Assembly (NCBI RefSeq): GCF_900099655.1
Contig: NZ_FNDC01000010.1
Location: 94,948-158,947, forward strand
Length of the DNA: 64,000 bases
From: Planococcus glaciei
GTDB taxonomy: Bacteria; Bacillota; Bacilli; Bacillales_A; Planococcaceae
Direction: 5' to 3'
This document shows, piece by piece, positions 35,632 through 46,329 of the stretch (positions are counted from its first letter, which is position 1; the number at the start of each line of letters is the position of its first letter). The position numbers were made by a program, and so were the translations under genes. The notes under the pieces were generated by a model. It was not told where the DNA came from. It did no database searches and saw nothing but the letters and a program-made list of their open reading frames with translations.

Positions 35632-36595
35632 AACAAAAACTGCTCCAAAATCGATGGGGTTTGAAGAGCCGCTGATTCAGCTGCGCCAAAAAATCGAAGA
35701 GCTGAAAGACTATACCAAAACCGCCGATGTGGATTTAAGCTCAGAAATTCAAAGCCTGGAAGAACGTCTATCCAAGCTCGAGAACGACATCTATGAAAAT
35801 ATGAAGCCTTGGGACCGGGTGCAAGTGGCTCGCCATCCTGAACGCCCAACGACGCTCGACTATATTCCGTTCCTATTCGAAGATTTCATCGAATTGCATG
35901 GCGACCGGCTTTACGGGGACGACGAAGCCATCGTCGGCGGCATCGCTTCGTTTCATGGCCAACCGGTAACGGTGATTGGCCATCAGCGCGGCAAGGCGAC
36001 AAAAGAAAACATCCGCCGCAATTTTGGGATGCCGCATCCGGAAGGCTACCGGAAGGCCCTCCGTTTGATGAAGCAGGCTGAGAAGTTCAAGCGTCCGATT
36101 ATCTGCCTGATTGACACAAAAGGCGCATATCCAGGGAAAGCTGCAGAAGAGCGCGGCCAAAGCGAAGCGATTGCGCGCAATCTGGTGGAGATGGCAGGCC
36201 TTGAAGTGCCGGTCATTTCAATCGTCATTGGTGAAGGCGGAAGCGGCGGCGCATTAGCGCTTGGCGTCGGCAATCACATTTTGATGCTTGAAAACTCGAC
36301 GTTCTCGGTTATTTCGCCGGAAGGCGCTGCTTCGATTCTTTGGAAAGATTCGGCACTCGCCCAAACAGCTGCAGAAGCGATGAAAATTACAGCACCTGAT
36401 TTGCTGGAGATGAAAATCATTGAACGGATGATTTCAGAAGTCCGCGGCGGTGCACACCACGACTATGCAAAACAGGCCGGTTTTATCGATGAAGCGATCA
36501 AAGAGTCATTGGGTGAATTAACTGGATTGTCTGGTAAGGAATTAATCAATCAGCGTTACGAAAAATTCAAATCAATCGGCATTTTCAGTGAATAA
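35624..36595 (+). CDS. accA: Acetyl-CoA carboxylase carboxyltransferase, alpha subunit
   Basis: A 323-residue partner of AccD. The N-terminal coiled helix ([24 protein letters not shown]) and the core [29 protein letters not shown] and [15 protein letters not shown] motifs are standard. GGGGG lies upstream of ATG 35624, within accD; the frame is open further upstream inside accD but that part is accD in another frame. A terminator follows at once, so the operon is gntR-accD-accA. Confidence 0.95.
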   Translation: MPKTKTAPKSMGFEEPLIQLRQKIEELKDYTKTADVDLSSEIQSLEERLSKLENDIYENMKPWDRVQVARHPERPTTLDYIPFLFEDFIELHGDRLYGDDEAIVGGIASFHGQPVTVIGHQRGKATKENIRRNFGMPHPEGYRKALRLMKQAEKFKRPIICLIDTKGAYPGKAAEERGQSEAIARNLVEMAGLEVPVISIVIGEGGSGGALALGVGNHILMLENSTFSVISPEGAASILWKDSALAQTAAEAMKITAPDLLEMKIIERMISEVRGGAHHDYAKQAGFIDEAIKESLGELTGLSGKELINQRYEKFKSIGIFSE

Positions 36596-36621
36596 AGAAA
36601 CCGCCCCGGCGGTTTCTTTTT
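36595..36621 (+). terminator. Rho-independent terminator after accA
   Basis: Stem AAGAAACCGCC/GGCGGTTTCTT with a 2-base loop is followed by TTTT. Confidence 0.9.
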
Positions 36622-36711
36622 GTGTGTTTTTGCTAAAATGAAATCTTAATAGAAGAATTGCGTTTTCAAGACTGACAGGCGGGAAGCCACATGGTAAGGT
36701 GAAAAGAGTAA

Positions 36712-37695
<984 letters not shown>

Positions 37696-37717
37696 TACGC
37701 CAAATGGAGTGAGTATA

Positions 37718-39478
37718 TTGAGAAAAACAAAAATCGTTTGTACAATTGGTCCGGCAAGTGAAACCCCGGAATTGCTGGAATCATTAATTGAAGCTGGGAT
37801 GAACGTAGCCCGCTTGAATTTTTCGCACGGCAGCCATGAAGAACATGCATTGCGCATTCAACGCATCCGTGAAGCTTCGAAAAAAACAGGGAAAATTATC
37901 GGGATTCTGCTTGATACCAAGGGACCTGAAATCCGCACACATAACATGGAAAACAACGGAGTTGAACTGGTTACAGGTCAATCCATTGCGATTTCCATGA
38001 CTGAAGTGCTGGGAACAAATGAATTGTTCTCTATCACTTATGGCCAATTGATTGAAGATGTAAACGAAGGGTCGATCATTTTGCTTGATGACGGCTTGAT
38101 TGAACTACGTGTAACCGGCATCGACAAAGAAAACGGCTTGATCCATACTTACGTGGAAAATGCTGGGACATTAAAGAGCAAAAAAGGCGTTAACGTACCA
38201 GGTGTTTCGGTCCAATTGCCAGGCATTACGGAAAAAGACGCCCAGGATATTCTGTTCGGCATCGAACAAGGCGTCGATTTCATCGCTGCTTCTTTTGTCA
38301 GAAGATCATCTGATGTGATGGAAATCCGCGAACTGCTGGAAAACAATAACGGTGCGCACATCCAGATCATTCCGAAAATCGAAAACCAGGAAGGCGTCGA
38401 CAATATCGACGACATTCTAATGATTTCGGACGGATTAATGGTAGCCCGCGGCGACCTTGGCGTTGAAATTCCGGCGGAAGTTGTTCCTTTGGTCCAAAAA
38501 TCGTTGATTGAGAAATGCAACAGCGCCGGCAAACCAGTGATCACTGCGACTCAAATGCTCGATTCCATGCAGCGCAATCCACGCCCGACACGTGCAGAAG
38601 CAAGTGACGTAGCGAACGCCATTTTTGACGGTACGGATGCGATCATGCTGTCCGGAGAAACGGCAGCCGGACTTTATCCAGTTGAATCGGTTGAAACAAT
38701 GCACCGCATTGCGATGACGACTGAAGAAGCGCTGAATTATAAACAGATCGTTTCCACGCGCAGAAAAGAAAAAGAATCAAACATGACGGAAGCGATTGGC
38801 CAGGCCGTTGCTTATACAGCTTTAAACTTAAAAGTAAAAGCCATCATCGCACCGACGGAGAGCGGGCATACAGCCAGAATGATTTCGAAATACCGTCCGG
38901 GCGTCATGATTATCGCCGTTACATCAGCAGATATCGCTTCCCGCAAGCTGACGCTTGTATGGGGTGTTCAGCCGATTGTCGGTTCGAAAGTCCATTCAAC
39001 GGACGAATTGCTTGAAAATGCAGTGGATGAAAGCTTAAAGCACCATTTTGTAAAACATGGTGATTTAGTTGTCATTACGGCAGGGGTTCCGGTTGGCCAG
39101 GCAGGCACAACAAACTTGATGAAAGTTCATTTGATCGGCGACAGCATTGCCAAAGGGCAAGGCATCGGCAAAACGGTTGCCATGGGCAAAACTGTGGTCG
39201 TCAGAAATGCCGAGCAGGCTTTAGCTGCAGATACAGAAGGGAAAATCATCGTAACGATCGGTACAGACCGTGAAATGATGCCGGCGATTGAAAAATGTGC
39301 AGGCATTGTGACAGAAGAAGGCGGATTGACGAGCCATGCGGCGGTTGTCGGCTTAAGCCTTGGCATTCCGGTAGTTGTCGGTGTTTCGAATGCGACGGCC
39401 ATGATTGAGAATGATTACGATATTACGATTGATGCTGAATCAGGCATTATTTACCACGGCCACGCCAGTGTCTTGTAA
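37718..39478 (+). CDS. pyk: Pyruvate kinase
   Basis: A 586-residue enzyme making pyruvate and ATP from phosphoenolpyruvate. The start ([14 protein letters not shown]), the catalytic [12 protein letters not shown] and the ATQMLDSM segment are intact. Residues about 475-586 form the extra C-terminal PEP-utilising mobile-domain homologue ([23 protein letters not shown]) found in Bacillus-type enzymes. TTG 37718 lies 8 bases after TGGAG; GTG 37709 overlaps that site. Confidence 0.95.
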   Translation: MRKTKIVCTIGPASETPELLESLIEAGMNVARLNFSHGSHEEHALRIQRIREASKKTGKIIGILLDTKGPEIRTHNMENNGVELVTGQSIAISMTEVLGTNELFSITYGQLIEDVNEGSIILLDDGLIELRVTGIDKENGLIHTYVENAGTLKSKKGVNVPGVSVQLPGITEKDAQDILFGIEQGVDFIAASFVRRSSDVMEIRELLENNNGAHIQIIPKIENQEGVDNIDDILMISDGLMVARGDLGVEIPAEVVPLVQKSLIEKCNSAGKPVITATQMLDSMQRNPRPTRAEASDVANAIFDGTDAIMLSGETAAGLYPVESVETMHRIAMTTEEALNYKQIVSTRRKEKESNMTEAIGQAVAYTALNLKVKAIIAPTESGHTARMISKYRPGVMIIAVTSADIASRKLTLVWGVQPIVGSKVHSTDELLENAVDESLKHHFVKHGDLVVITAGVPVGQAGTTNLMKVHLIGDSIAKGQGIGKTVAMGKTVVVRNAEQALAADTEGKIIVTIGTDREMMPAIEKCAGIVTEEGGLTSHAAVVGLSLGIPVVVGVSNATAMIENDYDITIDAESGIIYHGHASVL

Positions 39479-39502
39479 ATACAACACAGGAGGCTCAGCT
39501 GA

Positions 39503-39889
39503 ATGACGAAATGGTTTTTTACAGCCCTGATCCTTGTTCCAACGCTTGAATTGGCCTTGCTTATCTGGGCTGGAGGGAATATCGGCTTTATTCCGACGCT
39601 CGCCATCATTCTTGTGACCGGGCTCGTCGGAGCTTATCTGGCGAAAAAGCGGGGACTGAAAGCGATCCGGGATATACAGGATAGCTTCAGCCGCTTCGAG
39701 CCCCCGGGAGATCATTTGCTGAACGCTGCTTTTGTCTTAGTGGGCGGCGTCCTGCTTTTGACGCCTGGATTTATTTCAGATGCAGTCGGCCTTTCGATGC
39801 TTTTTAAACCGACGCAGAAACTGTACAAACCGATTGTTTTCAAACTGATTCAAAAAAACATGAAGAACACTCGGGTTATCGTCCGGTAA
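39503..39889 (+). CDS. fxsA: FxsA family membrane protein
   Basis: A 128-residue protein with three or four hydrophobic helices (about 5-25, 28-46, 76-95). The motifs ALILVPTLELALLIWAGG and AFVLVGGVLLLTPGFISDAVGL are diagnostic for FxsA/YtzA. The E. coli protein eases phage T7 exclusion by F plasmid when overproduced; the normal role is unknown. AGGAGG precedes ATG 39503. A C-terminal hairpin (CACTCGGG/CCCGAGTG, 39868-39898) overlaps the stop but lacks a T run. Confidence 0.88.
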   Translation: MTKWFFTALILVPTLELALLIWAGGNIGFIPTLAIILVTGLVGAYLAKKRGLKAIRDIQDSFSRFEPPGDHLLNAAFVLVGGVLLLTPGFISDAVGLSMLFKPTQKLYKPIVFKLIQKNMKNTRVIVR

Positions 39890-39930
39890 TCCCGAGTGAA
39901 TTCATCGTTTTTCAGGAAAATTTAATAAAA

Positions 39931-39972
39931 CTAAGCGTTTTCATTCACAAATTCTTCAAAGTTGATTATAAT
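39931..39972 (+). promoter_or_regulatory. citZ promoter with cre-like site
   Basis: TTCACA (39944-39949) and TATAAT (39967-39972) are 17 bases apart. CTAAGCGTTTTCAT at 39931-39944 reads ATGAAAACGCTTAG on the other strand, close to the CcpA cre consensus (TGAAAACGCTTTCA), and abuts the -35. Catabolite control of the TCA branch is the inference. Confidence 0.7.
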
Positions 39973-40015
39973 GACAAAGTAAGGAATTTGATTCAGGTTT
40001 ACAAATGATTGAAAA

Positions 40016-40047
40016 CCCATCATTCGGGCTTTTTTTTTGGAATGATG
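40016..40047 (+). promoter_or_regulatory. citZ leader with alternative hairpins
   Basis: In the roughly 95-nt citZ leader, CATCATTC (40018-40025) pairs perfectly with GAATGATG (40040-40047). Alternatively CCC (40016-40018) pairs GGG (40026-40028) just before nine T residues, a weak terminator-like shape. The two are mutually exclusive. In B. subtilis, aconitase is reported to bind the citZ leader RNA; whether this hairpin is such a target is unknown. Confidence 0.45.
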
Positions 40048-40073
40048 AATTAGAATAAGAAGGAGCGATTTAT

Positions 40074-41189
40074 ATGACATCGGCAAAAGGTTTAGAAGGT
40101 GTAGTAGCGACACAATCCGCCATCAGTTCTATTATTGATGACACTCTTACATACGTTGGCTACAATATCGACGATCTAGCAGACAACGCTAGTTTTGAAG
40201 AAGTCGTTTATCTGCTTTGGCATCAGCGTTTGCCAAAAGAAGATGAATTAGCAGAATTGAAACAGCAATTGGCGGATGACATGGCCATCCCTCAAGAAGT
40301 GCTGGATCATTTCAAAACATACCCAATCACAAAAGTTCATCCGATGGCGGCTCTTCGCACAGCCGTTTCAATGCTTGGACTATTTGACGAAGAGGCAGAA
40401 GAAATGAACCCTGAAGCGAATTACCGCAAAGCAATTCGCATCCAGGCAAAAATCTCAACAATTGTTACTGCTTTCGCCCGCATCCGCAAAGGGGAAGAGC
40501 CGGTGGCGCCGAAGAGCGATTTGAGCTATGCAGCGAACTTCCTTTACATGCTTTCAGGAACTATGCCTGAAGACATCGAAGTAGAAGCTTTCAACAAAGC
40601 GCTTGTTCTTCATGCTGACCACGAATTGAACGCATCTACATTTACTGCACGCGTTGCAGTTGCTACATTGTCTGATGTCTATTCAGGAATCACTGCAGCA
40701 ATCGGTGCATTAAAAGGGCCATTGCACGGTGGAGCAAACGAGCAAGTAATGAAGATGCTTACTGAAATTGGTTCGGTTGATAAAGTTGATGAAGTCATCA
40801 ATGAAAAATTAGCGAATAAAGAAAAAATCATGGGCTTCGGACACCGCGTATACCGCCAAGGTGATCCGCGTGCGAAACACTTGCGCGATATGTCACAAAA
40901 ATTAACGAAAATCCGCAACGAAGAAAAATGGTATGAAATGTCAATTCGCATTGAAGAAATCGTAACTGGGCAAAAAGATCTTCCACCGAACGTGGATTTC
41001 TACTCGGCTTCTGTTTACCATTCTTTGAATATCGAACATGACCTGTTCACGCCGATCTTTGCTGTATCCCGTACATCAGGCTGGTTGGCTCACATTCTTG
41101 AGCAGTATTCAAACAACCGCTTGATCCGTCCGCGTGCTGAATACATCGGACCTGGAATGCAGAAATATGTTCCAGTTTCTGAAAGATAA
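40074..41189 (+). CDS. citZ: Citrate synthase
   Basis: A 371-residue enzyme condensing oxaloacetate with acetyl-CoA. The catalytic residues lie in LHADHELNASTF (His), GPLHGGANEQV (His) and NVDFYSASVYHSL (Asp). The GHRVYRQGDPRAKHL segment binds substrate. GAAGGAG lies 9 bases before ATG 40074. It is the first gene of citZ-icd-mdh, with icd 97 bases downstream. Confidence 0.96.
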   Translation: MTSAKGLEGVVATQSAISSIIDDTLTYVGYNIDDLADNASFEEVVYLLWHQRLPKEDELAELKQQLADDMAIPQEVLDHFKTYPITKVHPMAALRTAVSMLGLFDEEAEEMNPEANYRKAIRIQAKISTIVTAFARIRKGEEPVAPKSDLSYAANFLYMLSGTMPEDIEVEAFNKALVLHADHELNASTFTARVAVATLSDVYSGITAAIGALKGPLHGGANEQVMKMLTEIGSVDKVDEVINEKLANKEKIMGFGHRVYRQGDPRAKHLRDMSQKLTKIRNEEKWYEMSIRIEEIVTGQKDLPPNVDFYSASVYHSLNIEHDLFTPIFAVSRTSGWLAHILEQYSNNRLIRPRAEYIGPGMQKYVPVSER

Positions 41190-41234
41190 TTAGAAAAGCG
41201 GCAAAGCAATTAAGTTGAAAACAAAAAATACATG

Positions 41235-41256
41235 GGGCTCGCACATTGTGCAGCCC
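41235..41256 (+). other. Intercistronic hairpin between citZ and icd
   Basis: GGGCT-c-GCAC and GTGC-AGCCC form a 9-bp stem with a one-base bulge and a 3-base loop. There is no T run, so it is not a terminator. It may set the relative stability or processing of the citZ and icd messages. Confidence 0.5.
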
Positions 41257-41286
41257 TATGACTTTGACTACAGGAGGCTATTACAA

Positions 41287-42555
41287 ATGACTAACGGTGA
41301 AAAAATCTCAGTTGAAAACGGCGTATTGAACGTCCCTAACCAAGCAGTAATTCCATTCATTATCGGTGACGGTACTGGCCCGGATATCTGGAATGCAGCA
41401 TCACGCGTTCTTGAAGAAGCAGTCAACAAAGCTTATAACGGCGAAAAAGCGATCGTTTGGAAAGAAGTCCTTGCTGGACAAAAAGCATTCGACCAAACTG
41501 GCGAATGGTTGCCGCAGGAAACTTTGGACGTAATCAACGAATACTTGATCGCAATCAAAGGACCTCTTACGACACCAATCGGCGGCGGTATCCGTTCATT
41601 GAACGTAGCTTTGCGCCAAGAACTTGATCTATACACTTGCCTGCGTCCTGTTCGCTACTTCGAAGGCGTACCTTCACCGGTTAAACGTCCAGAAGACACT
41701 GACATGGTCATCTTCCGTGAAAACACTGAAGATATCTATGCAGGGATCGAGTATGCAAACGGTTCTGACGAAGTGAAAAAATTGCTTGCTTTCCTAACAG
41801 ACGAAATGGGCGTTAAAAACATCCGCTTCCCTGAATCTTCAGGCCTAGGCATCAAGCCGATTTCTGAAGAAGGAACAAAACGTTTGGTTCGTGCTGCAAT
41901 CAACTATGCATTGACTGAAAAACGCGAGTCTGTAACTCTTGTACACAAAGGCAACATCATGAAATTCACTGAAGGAGCTTTCAAAAACTGGGGCTACGAA
42001 GTGGCTGAACAAGAATTCGGCGATAAAGTCTTCACTTGGAACCAATACGATGCAATCAAAGACGAGCAAGGAACTGATGCTGCAAACAAAGCACAGGAAG
42101 AAGCTCTTGCTTCAGGAAAAATCCTTGTTAAAGATTCAATCGCTGATATCTTCCTTCAGCAAATCCTTACACGCCCAAGCGAGTTCGACGTTGTTGCAAC
42201 AATGAACTTGAACGGAGATTACATCTCTGACGCTTTGGCAGCTCAAGTAGGCGGAATTGGTATCGCACCGGGTGCGAACATCAACTACGATACTGGACAT
42301 GCGATTTTCGAAGCTACTCACGGTACAGCTCCTAAATACGCTGGCCTTGACAAAGTAAACCCTTCATCTGTTATTCTTTCAGGCGTATTGATGCTTGAAC
42401 ACCTTGGATGGGGCGAAGCTGCTAAATTAATCACGAATTCTATGGAGAAAACAATTGCTTCTAAAGTTGTAACTTACGACTTTGCACGTCTAATGGACGG
42501 CGCTACAGAAGTGAAATGCTCTGAGTTCGCTGACGAATTAATTAAAAACTTGTAA
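41287..42555 (+). CDS. icd: Isocitrate dehydrogenase (NADP)
   Basis: A 422-residue decarboxylating dehydrogenase giving 2-oxoglutarate. The substrate-binding and potential phosphorylation loop [13 protein letters not shown] (Ser in the active site) and the [22 protein letters not shown] segments are intact and typical of NADP-type enzymes. AGGAGG lies 9 bases before ATG 41287; the frame is open further upstream but that part is intergenic. Confidence 0.96.
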   Translation: MTNGEKISVENGVLNVPNQAVIPFIIGDGTGPDIWNAASRVLEEAVNKAYNGEKAIVWKEVLAGQKAFDQTGEWLPQETLDVINEYLIAIKGPLTTPIGGGIRSLNVALRQELDLYTCLRPVRYFEGVPSPVKRPEDTDMVIFRENTEDIYAGIEYANGSDEVKKLLAFLTDEMGVKNIRFPESSGLGIKPISEEGTKRLVRAAINYALTEKRESVTLVHKGNIMKFTEGAFKNWGYEVAEQEFGDKVFTWNQYDAIKDEQGTDAANKAQEEALASGKILVKDSIADIFLQQILTRPSEFDVVATMNLNGDYISDALAAQVGGIGIAPGANINYDTGHAIFEATHGTAPKYAGLDKVNPSSVILSGVLMLEHLGWGEAAKLITNSMEKTIASKVVTYDFARLMDGATEVKCSEFADELIKNL

Positions 42556-42562
42556 GATAAGG

Positions 42563-42586
42563 AGAGGGGGAAACCCCTCTTTTTTT
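42563..42586 (+). terminator. Terminator between icd and mdh
   Basis: Stem AGAGGGG/CCCCTCT with loop GAAA is followed by seven T residues. It may be partial, so that mdh is still read through. Confidence 0.85.
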
Positions 42587-42619
42587 CATATCCAAATCGA
42601 TACTAAAGGGGAGTTTTTT

Positions 42620-43558
42620 ATGACATTCAAACGTAAAAAGATTTCTGTAATCGGTTCAGGCTTTACAGGGGCAACAGCTGCATTTCTGCTTGCCCAAAAA
42701 GAATTGGGCGATGTCGTGCTCGTGGACATCCCGCAAATGGAGAACCCGGCAAAAGGAAAAGCACTGGATATGGCCGAAACCGGCCCTGTCGAAGGCTTCG
42801 ACGCACGGGTGATCGGAACAGCCAATTACGAAGACACGAAAGACTCGGACCTGGTCATTATTACAGCCGGGATCGCCAGGAAGCCGGGGATGAGCCGCGA
42901 TGATCTGGTCCAGACCAACCAAAAAGTCATGAAATCTGTTACGGCTGAAGTTGTAAAATATTCACCCAACACGACCATCCTTGTTTTAACAAACCCGGTA
43001 GATGCAATGACTTATACCGTGTTCAAAGAATCCGGCTTCCCGAAAGAGCGCGTCATTGGCCAGTCGGGAGTTCTCGATTCCGCCCGATTCCGCAGTTTTG
43101 TTGCCGAAGAACTGAATGTATCGGTGAAAGACGTCACCGGATTTGTGCTAGGCGGGCATGGCGATGATATGGTTCCTTTGGTTCGTTATTCCTACGCAGG
43201 CGGTATTCCGCTGGAAACATTGATTTCAAAAGAGCGCCTTGGTGAAATCGTGGAACGGACGCGAAAAGGCGGAGCGGAAATCGTCAATCTTTTAGGAAAT
43301 GGATCTGCCTATTATGCGCCGGCTGCCTCATTGGTTGAAATGGCAGAAGCCATTATTAAAGACCAGCGCCGGATTTTGCCTTCCATCGCTTATTTGGAAG
43401 GGGAATACGGATTAGACGGCATCTATTTAGGTGTACCGACGATTCTCGGCGCCGGCGGCATCGAAAAAATTATCGAAATCGATTTGAATGACGAAGAAAA
43501 AACCTTGTTGAACAACTCAGCTGAGTCTGTAAAAGCCGTAATGAAAGTTTTAGCCTAA
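42620..43558 (+). CDS. mdh: Malate dehydrogenase
   Basis: A 312-residue NAD-dependent enzyme of the LDH-like MDH type. The Rossmann loop [11 protein letters not shown] (about 11-21) lacks one usual Gly spacing but fits GxGxxG. The NAD-specifying Asp is in VVLVDI. The catalytic motifs [10 protein letters not shown] and [12 protein letters not shown] are intact. AAAGGGGAG precedes ATG 42620. It is followed by a strong terminator. Confidence 0.95.
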   Translation: MTFKRKKISVIGSGFTGATAAFLLAQKELGDVVLVDIPQMENPAKGKALDMAETGPVEGFDARVIGTANYEDTKDSDLVIITAGIARKPGMSRDDLVQTNQKVMKSVTAEVVKYSPNTTILVLTNPVDAMTYTVFKESGFPKERVIGQSGVLDSARFRSFVAEELNVSVKDVTGFVLGGHGDDMVPLVRYSYAGGIPLETLISKERLGEIVERTRKGGAEIVNLLGNGSAYYAPAASLVEMAEAIIKDQRRILPSIAYLEGEYGLDGIYLGVPTILGAGGIEKIIEIDLNDEEKTLLNNSAESVKAVMKVLA

Positions 43559-43565
43559 AACCAGG

Positions 43566-43594
43566 CGAGCAGGAATTTTTCCTGCTCGTTTTTT
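43566..43594 (+). terminator. Rho-independent terminator after mdh
   Basis: Stem CGAGCAGGA/TCCTGCTCG with a short T-rich loop is followed by six T residues. Confidence 0.92.
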
Positions 43595-43631
43595 GGTTGT
43601 GGCTGAAGCTGGGCAGTGGGTCTCCGGGCGC

Positions 43632-43673
43632 TTGCACTTTTATGAGCTTACTTGATACTATAGAGGTATCAAG
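43632..43673 (+). promoter_or_regulatory. Promoter overlapped by an inverted-repeat operator
   Basis: TTGCAC (43632-43637) and TACTAT (43656-43661) are 18 bases apart. CTTGATAC (43651-43658) and GTATCAAG (43666-43673) form a perfect 8-bp inverted repeat around 7 bases, covering the -10 and likely start. It precedes the MaoC-like gene and phoPR. I do not recognise the cognate regulator. Confidence 0.6.
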
Positions 43674-43691
43674 ATTTAGGAGGGAAAGTTA

Positions 43692-44168
43692 TTGCTGCTT
43701 GGAAAGAAGCGTGAATTAGGCCGTAAAGTCGAAGAAATGAATGTCGGAGAAAAATTGAATCTGACAGAGAAAATTGAAGATAAAGATCTTCTGCTTTATC
43801 TTGGTTTGACGAATGACGGCAATCCGCTGTATATACAGCATGATTACGCTTCGCAAACAATTTACGGAAAACCCGTTGTGCCGAATATTATGCTGACGGG
43901 CATTATCACTTCTGCAATCTCCAAATATTTGCCTGGTCCTGGATCTTATATTACAGAACAAAAGCTGAAATTCCGCGAGCCGGTCTATCATTATGCAACA
44001 ATCGAGTTCTTGCTGGAAGTGGTTGAAGTCGATATCAAACATAACGAAGTGACCATCCACATTGCAGCAACAAATGAAGAAGGCAGTCCTGTAGTTGAAG
44101 GAACCGTTTTGGTCCATCCGCCGCAGATCATCAATCAGCTGTCCACTCAAGCTACAGATAATATCTAA
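43692..44168 (+). CDS. MaoC/hotdog-fold dehydratase-like protein
   Basis: A 158-residue hotdog-fold protein. DGNPLYIQHDYASQTIYGKPVVPNIML (about 40-66) contains the DxNPxH-like MaoC hydratase motif, but His is Tyr/Ile here (NPLYIQHD), with a later His, so hydratase activity is uncertain. The second half (KLKFREPVYHYATIEFLLEVVE) is the usual beta sheet. TTG 43692 follows AGGAGGGAAAG. It lies 45 bases ahead of phoP and is probably in the same unit. Confidence 0.75.
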   Translation: MLLGKKRELGRKVEEMNVGEKLNLTEKIEDKDLLLYLGLTNDGNPLYIQHDYASQTIYGKPVVPNIMLTGIITSAISKYLPGPGSYITEQKLKFREPVYHYATIEFLLEVVEVDIKHNEVTIHIAATNEEGSPVVEGTVLVHPPQIINQLSTQATDNI

Positions 44169-44213
44169 AGCGGTTTGGAATGGGGGTTTCAAACTGAATG
44201 TGGAGGATGTCAA

Positions 44214-44921
44214 ATGCTGAAAAAAATATTGATTATTGAAGATGAACATTCAATTGCGACTTTGTTGTCTTATAACTTGGTGCAAGCCGGTTATGAAACG
44301 ATCATAGCGAACGATGGAAAAGAAGGGTTCGAAAAAGCTCTAACAGAAAAGCCGTCTTTGATTTTGCTTGATTTGATGCTGCCATCCATGGACGGCGTGG
44401 AAGTTTGCAAGTCGCTGCGCCAGCAAAAAGTCCAAACGCCGATTATCATGCTGACCGCAAAAGACGATGAATTTGATAAAGTGTTGGGCCTTGAACTCGG
44501 TGCGGATGACTATATGACGAAGCCGTTCAGTCCGCGTGAAGTAGTTGCCCGGGTTAAAGCGGTTTTGCGGCGGACAGAGCAGACGACCATTGCGCAGGCG
44601 GATTCTTCTTCGCCGCTGACATTTGGCAGCTTAAAAGTTTTTCCGGAACAATTTGAAGTTTATCTCGGCGAGGAACAAATTGAATTCACGCCAAAAGAGT
44701 TTGAGCTGCTGGTGTATTTAATGGAAAATAAAAACCGGGTTCTGACTCGCGATCAGCTGCTCAGTGCCGTATGGAAATACGATTTTGCGGGAGATACCCG
44801 GATAGTTGATGTACATATCAGCCACTTGCGGGAAAAAATAGAGGAAAACAGCCGGAAACCGCTCTATATCAAAACGATAAGAGGATTAGGATACAAATTC
44901 GAGGAGCCTAAAGCAGGATGA
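44214..44921 (+). CDS. phoP: Phosphate-response regulator PhoP
   Basis: A 235-residue OmpR-type regulator. The receiver domain (residues 1-120) has the acidic pair EDE, the phospho-acceptor Asp in ILLDLMLPSMDG (about 53) and the LTAKDDE and TKPFSPREV switch residues. The winged-helix domain (about 135-230) ends TIRGLGYKF. In B. subtilis PhoP binds TTAACA-type direct repeats under phosphate limitation. GTGGAGG precedes ATG 44214; upstream in-frame codons lack a site. It overlaps phoR by 4 bases. Confidence 0.93.
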   Translation: MLKKILIIEDEHSIATLLSYNLVQAGYETIIANDGKEGFEKALTEKPSLILLDLMLPSMDGVEVCKSLRQQKVQTPIIMLTAKDDEFDKVLGLELGADDYMTKPFSPREVVARVKAVLRRTEQTTIAQADSSSPLTFGSLKVFPEQFEVYLGEEQIEFTPKEFELLVYLMENKNRVLTRDQLLSAVWKYDFAGDTRIVDVHISHLREKIEENSRKPLYIKTIRGLGYKFEEPKAG

Positions 44922-46315
44922 AGTCATTTAAGCATCGCTTGCTGATGACGATTCTGCTTTGGATCGGTGTGCTGTTAGCTGGCCTTTTTGTCGTTATTGG
45001 CCAGCTTTTTCCTATCTATGCGGAAACGCACGACAAAATGCAGGTCTGGCTGTTTCTGTTTTTAATTTTTTTGGCGGCGATGCTTTTTTCTGCAATTGTT
45101 GGCTACCGCATCATCCAAGTGCAGGCGCTGCCGGTTGAAAACGTGACGGAAACCGCTTTGGAATTGGCAAAAGGGAATTACCGGGCACGGGCATTTGAAT
45201 ACAGCAATGCCAGTACGGTGGAGTTGAGTTCGACCATCAATATTTTGGCAAGAAACTTACAGGAAATCACTTCGGTTCGCGAGATGGAGCAGGAACGTTT
45301 GAAAACGCTCATTGAAAACATGGGCAGTGCCCTGATCATGATTGACCGGCAAGGCGGAATCACCTTGGTCAACCGTTCTTTCATGACCGAGTTTCAGTTA
45401 TCGAGCGAGGATATCGAAGGGAAATTCTACAAAGAAATCCGGATTCCGCATGTTCTGGAGCGGTTTATCGAACATGTCTTTATGACGGAAACTTCAGCGC
45501 GCAATCAGCTGGAGTTCAAGCAGGGCATCAGTACGAAGCATATTGATGTTTACGGCGCGCCGGTACTGGGCGAGCATGAGCAGTGGCTCGGAATTGTCAT
45601 CGTCTCTCATGACATTACCGAACTGAAGCGGCTGGAACAAATCCGGAAAGACTTTGTCGCCAACGTATCGCATGAACTGCGGACACCGGTTACATCGATT
45701 AAAGGCTTTACGGAAACGCTGCTGGATGGTGCCTACAAAGATCCGGAAACGACGCTTTCTTTTCTGGAAATCATCGAGAAAGAAAGCCTCCGTCTGGAAA
45801 TGCTCGTTAAGGACTTGCTGGAGCTTTCTAAAGTGGAGCAAGCGGGCTTTCAAGTAGATGCCATGCCAACCGATTTGGAAACGCTGATCGAACGGGCAGG
45901 CGAATTGGTCGAAAGAAAGCTTGAAGACAAGAACATCGAGTTGAAACTTGAACTCGAACCCGTTATTGTACAAGGCGACCCAAATCGCCTCATACAGGTC
46001 ATGATGAATTTATTGATCAATGCCATCACCTATTCCCCTGCCAAAACGGTGATTACCGTCCGCCTGTCTAAAAAAGGCGATGAAGGGATTATCGAAGTGG
46101 AAGATCAGGGTATAGGTATTGAAGCATCAGAAATTGATAGGCTATTTGAACGGTTTTACCGGGTTGACCGTGCCCGCAGTCGAAATTCCGGCGGAACCGG
46201 GTTAGGATTATCAATAGTTAAACATTTGATAGAGGCACATCACGGCAAAGTCGAAGTTGCAAGCGAAGTAGGCGTTGGAACAACCTTTACCATCTATTTG
46301 CCTTTAGCGAAATAA
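44918..46315 (+). CDS. phoR: Phosphate sensor histidine kinase PhoR, short form
   Basis: A 465-residue kinase with two membrane helices (about 9-30 and 41-63), a HAMP-like linker, a PAS domain (about 125-230, LIENMGSALIMIDRQGGI), the H-box NVSHELRTPVTSIKG (His 252) and the ATPase domain (NLLINAITYS, GIGI, GGTGLGLSIV). The two membrane helices are separated by only about 12 residues, so the large extracellular sensor domain of B. subtilis PhoR (579 residues) is absent. Sensing must be inside the cell or membrane. Confidence 0.92.
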   Translation: MKSFKHRLLMTILLWIGVLLAGLFVVIGQLFPIYAETHDKMQVWLFLFLIFLAAMLFSAIVGYRIIQVQALPVENVTETALELAKGNYRARAFEYSNASTVELSSTINILARNLQEITSVREMEQERLKTLIENMGSALIMIDRQGGITLVNRSFMTEFQLSSEDIEGKFYKEIRIPHVLERFIEHVFMTETSARNQLEFKQGISTKHIDVYGAPVLGEHEQWLGIVIVSHDITELKRLEQIRKDFVANVSHELRTPVTSIKGFTETLLDGAYKDPETTLSFLEIIEKESLRLEMLVKDLLELSKVEQAGFQVDAMPTDLETLIERAGELVERKLEDKNIELKLELEPVIVQGDPNRLIQVMMNLLINAITYSPAKTVITVRLSKKGDEGIIEVEDQGIGIEASEIDRLFERFYRVDRARSRNSGGTGLGLSIVKHLIEAHHGKVEVASEVGVGTTFTIYLPLAK

Positions 46316-46329
46316 TCTAGGAGGAACAT

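Noticed and set aside
39868..39898. Terminator after fxsA
   Set aside because: The hairpin CACTCGGG/CCCGAGTG overlaps the stop codon but has no T run.
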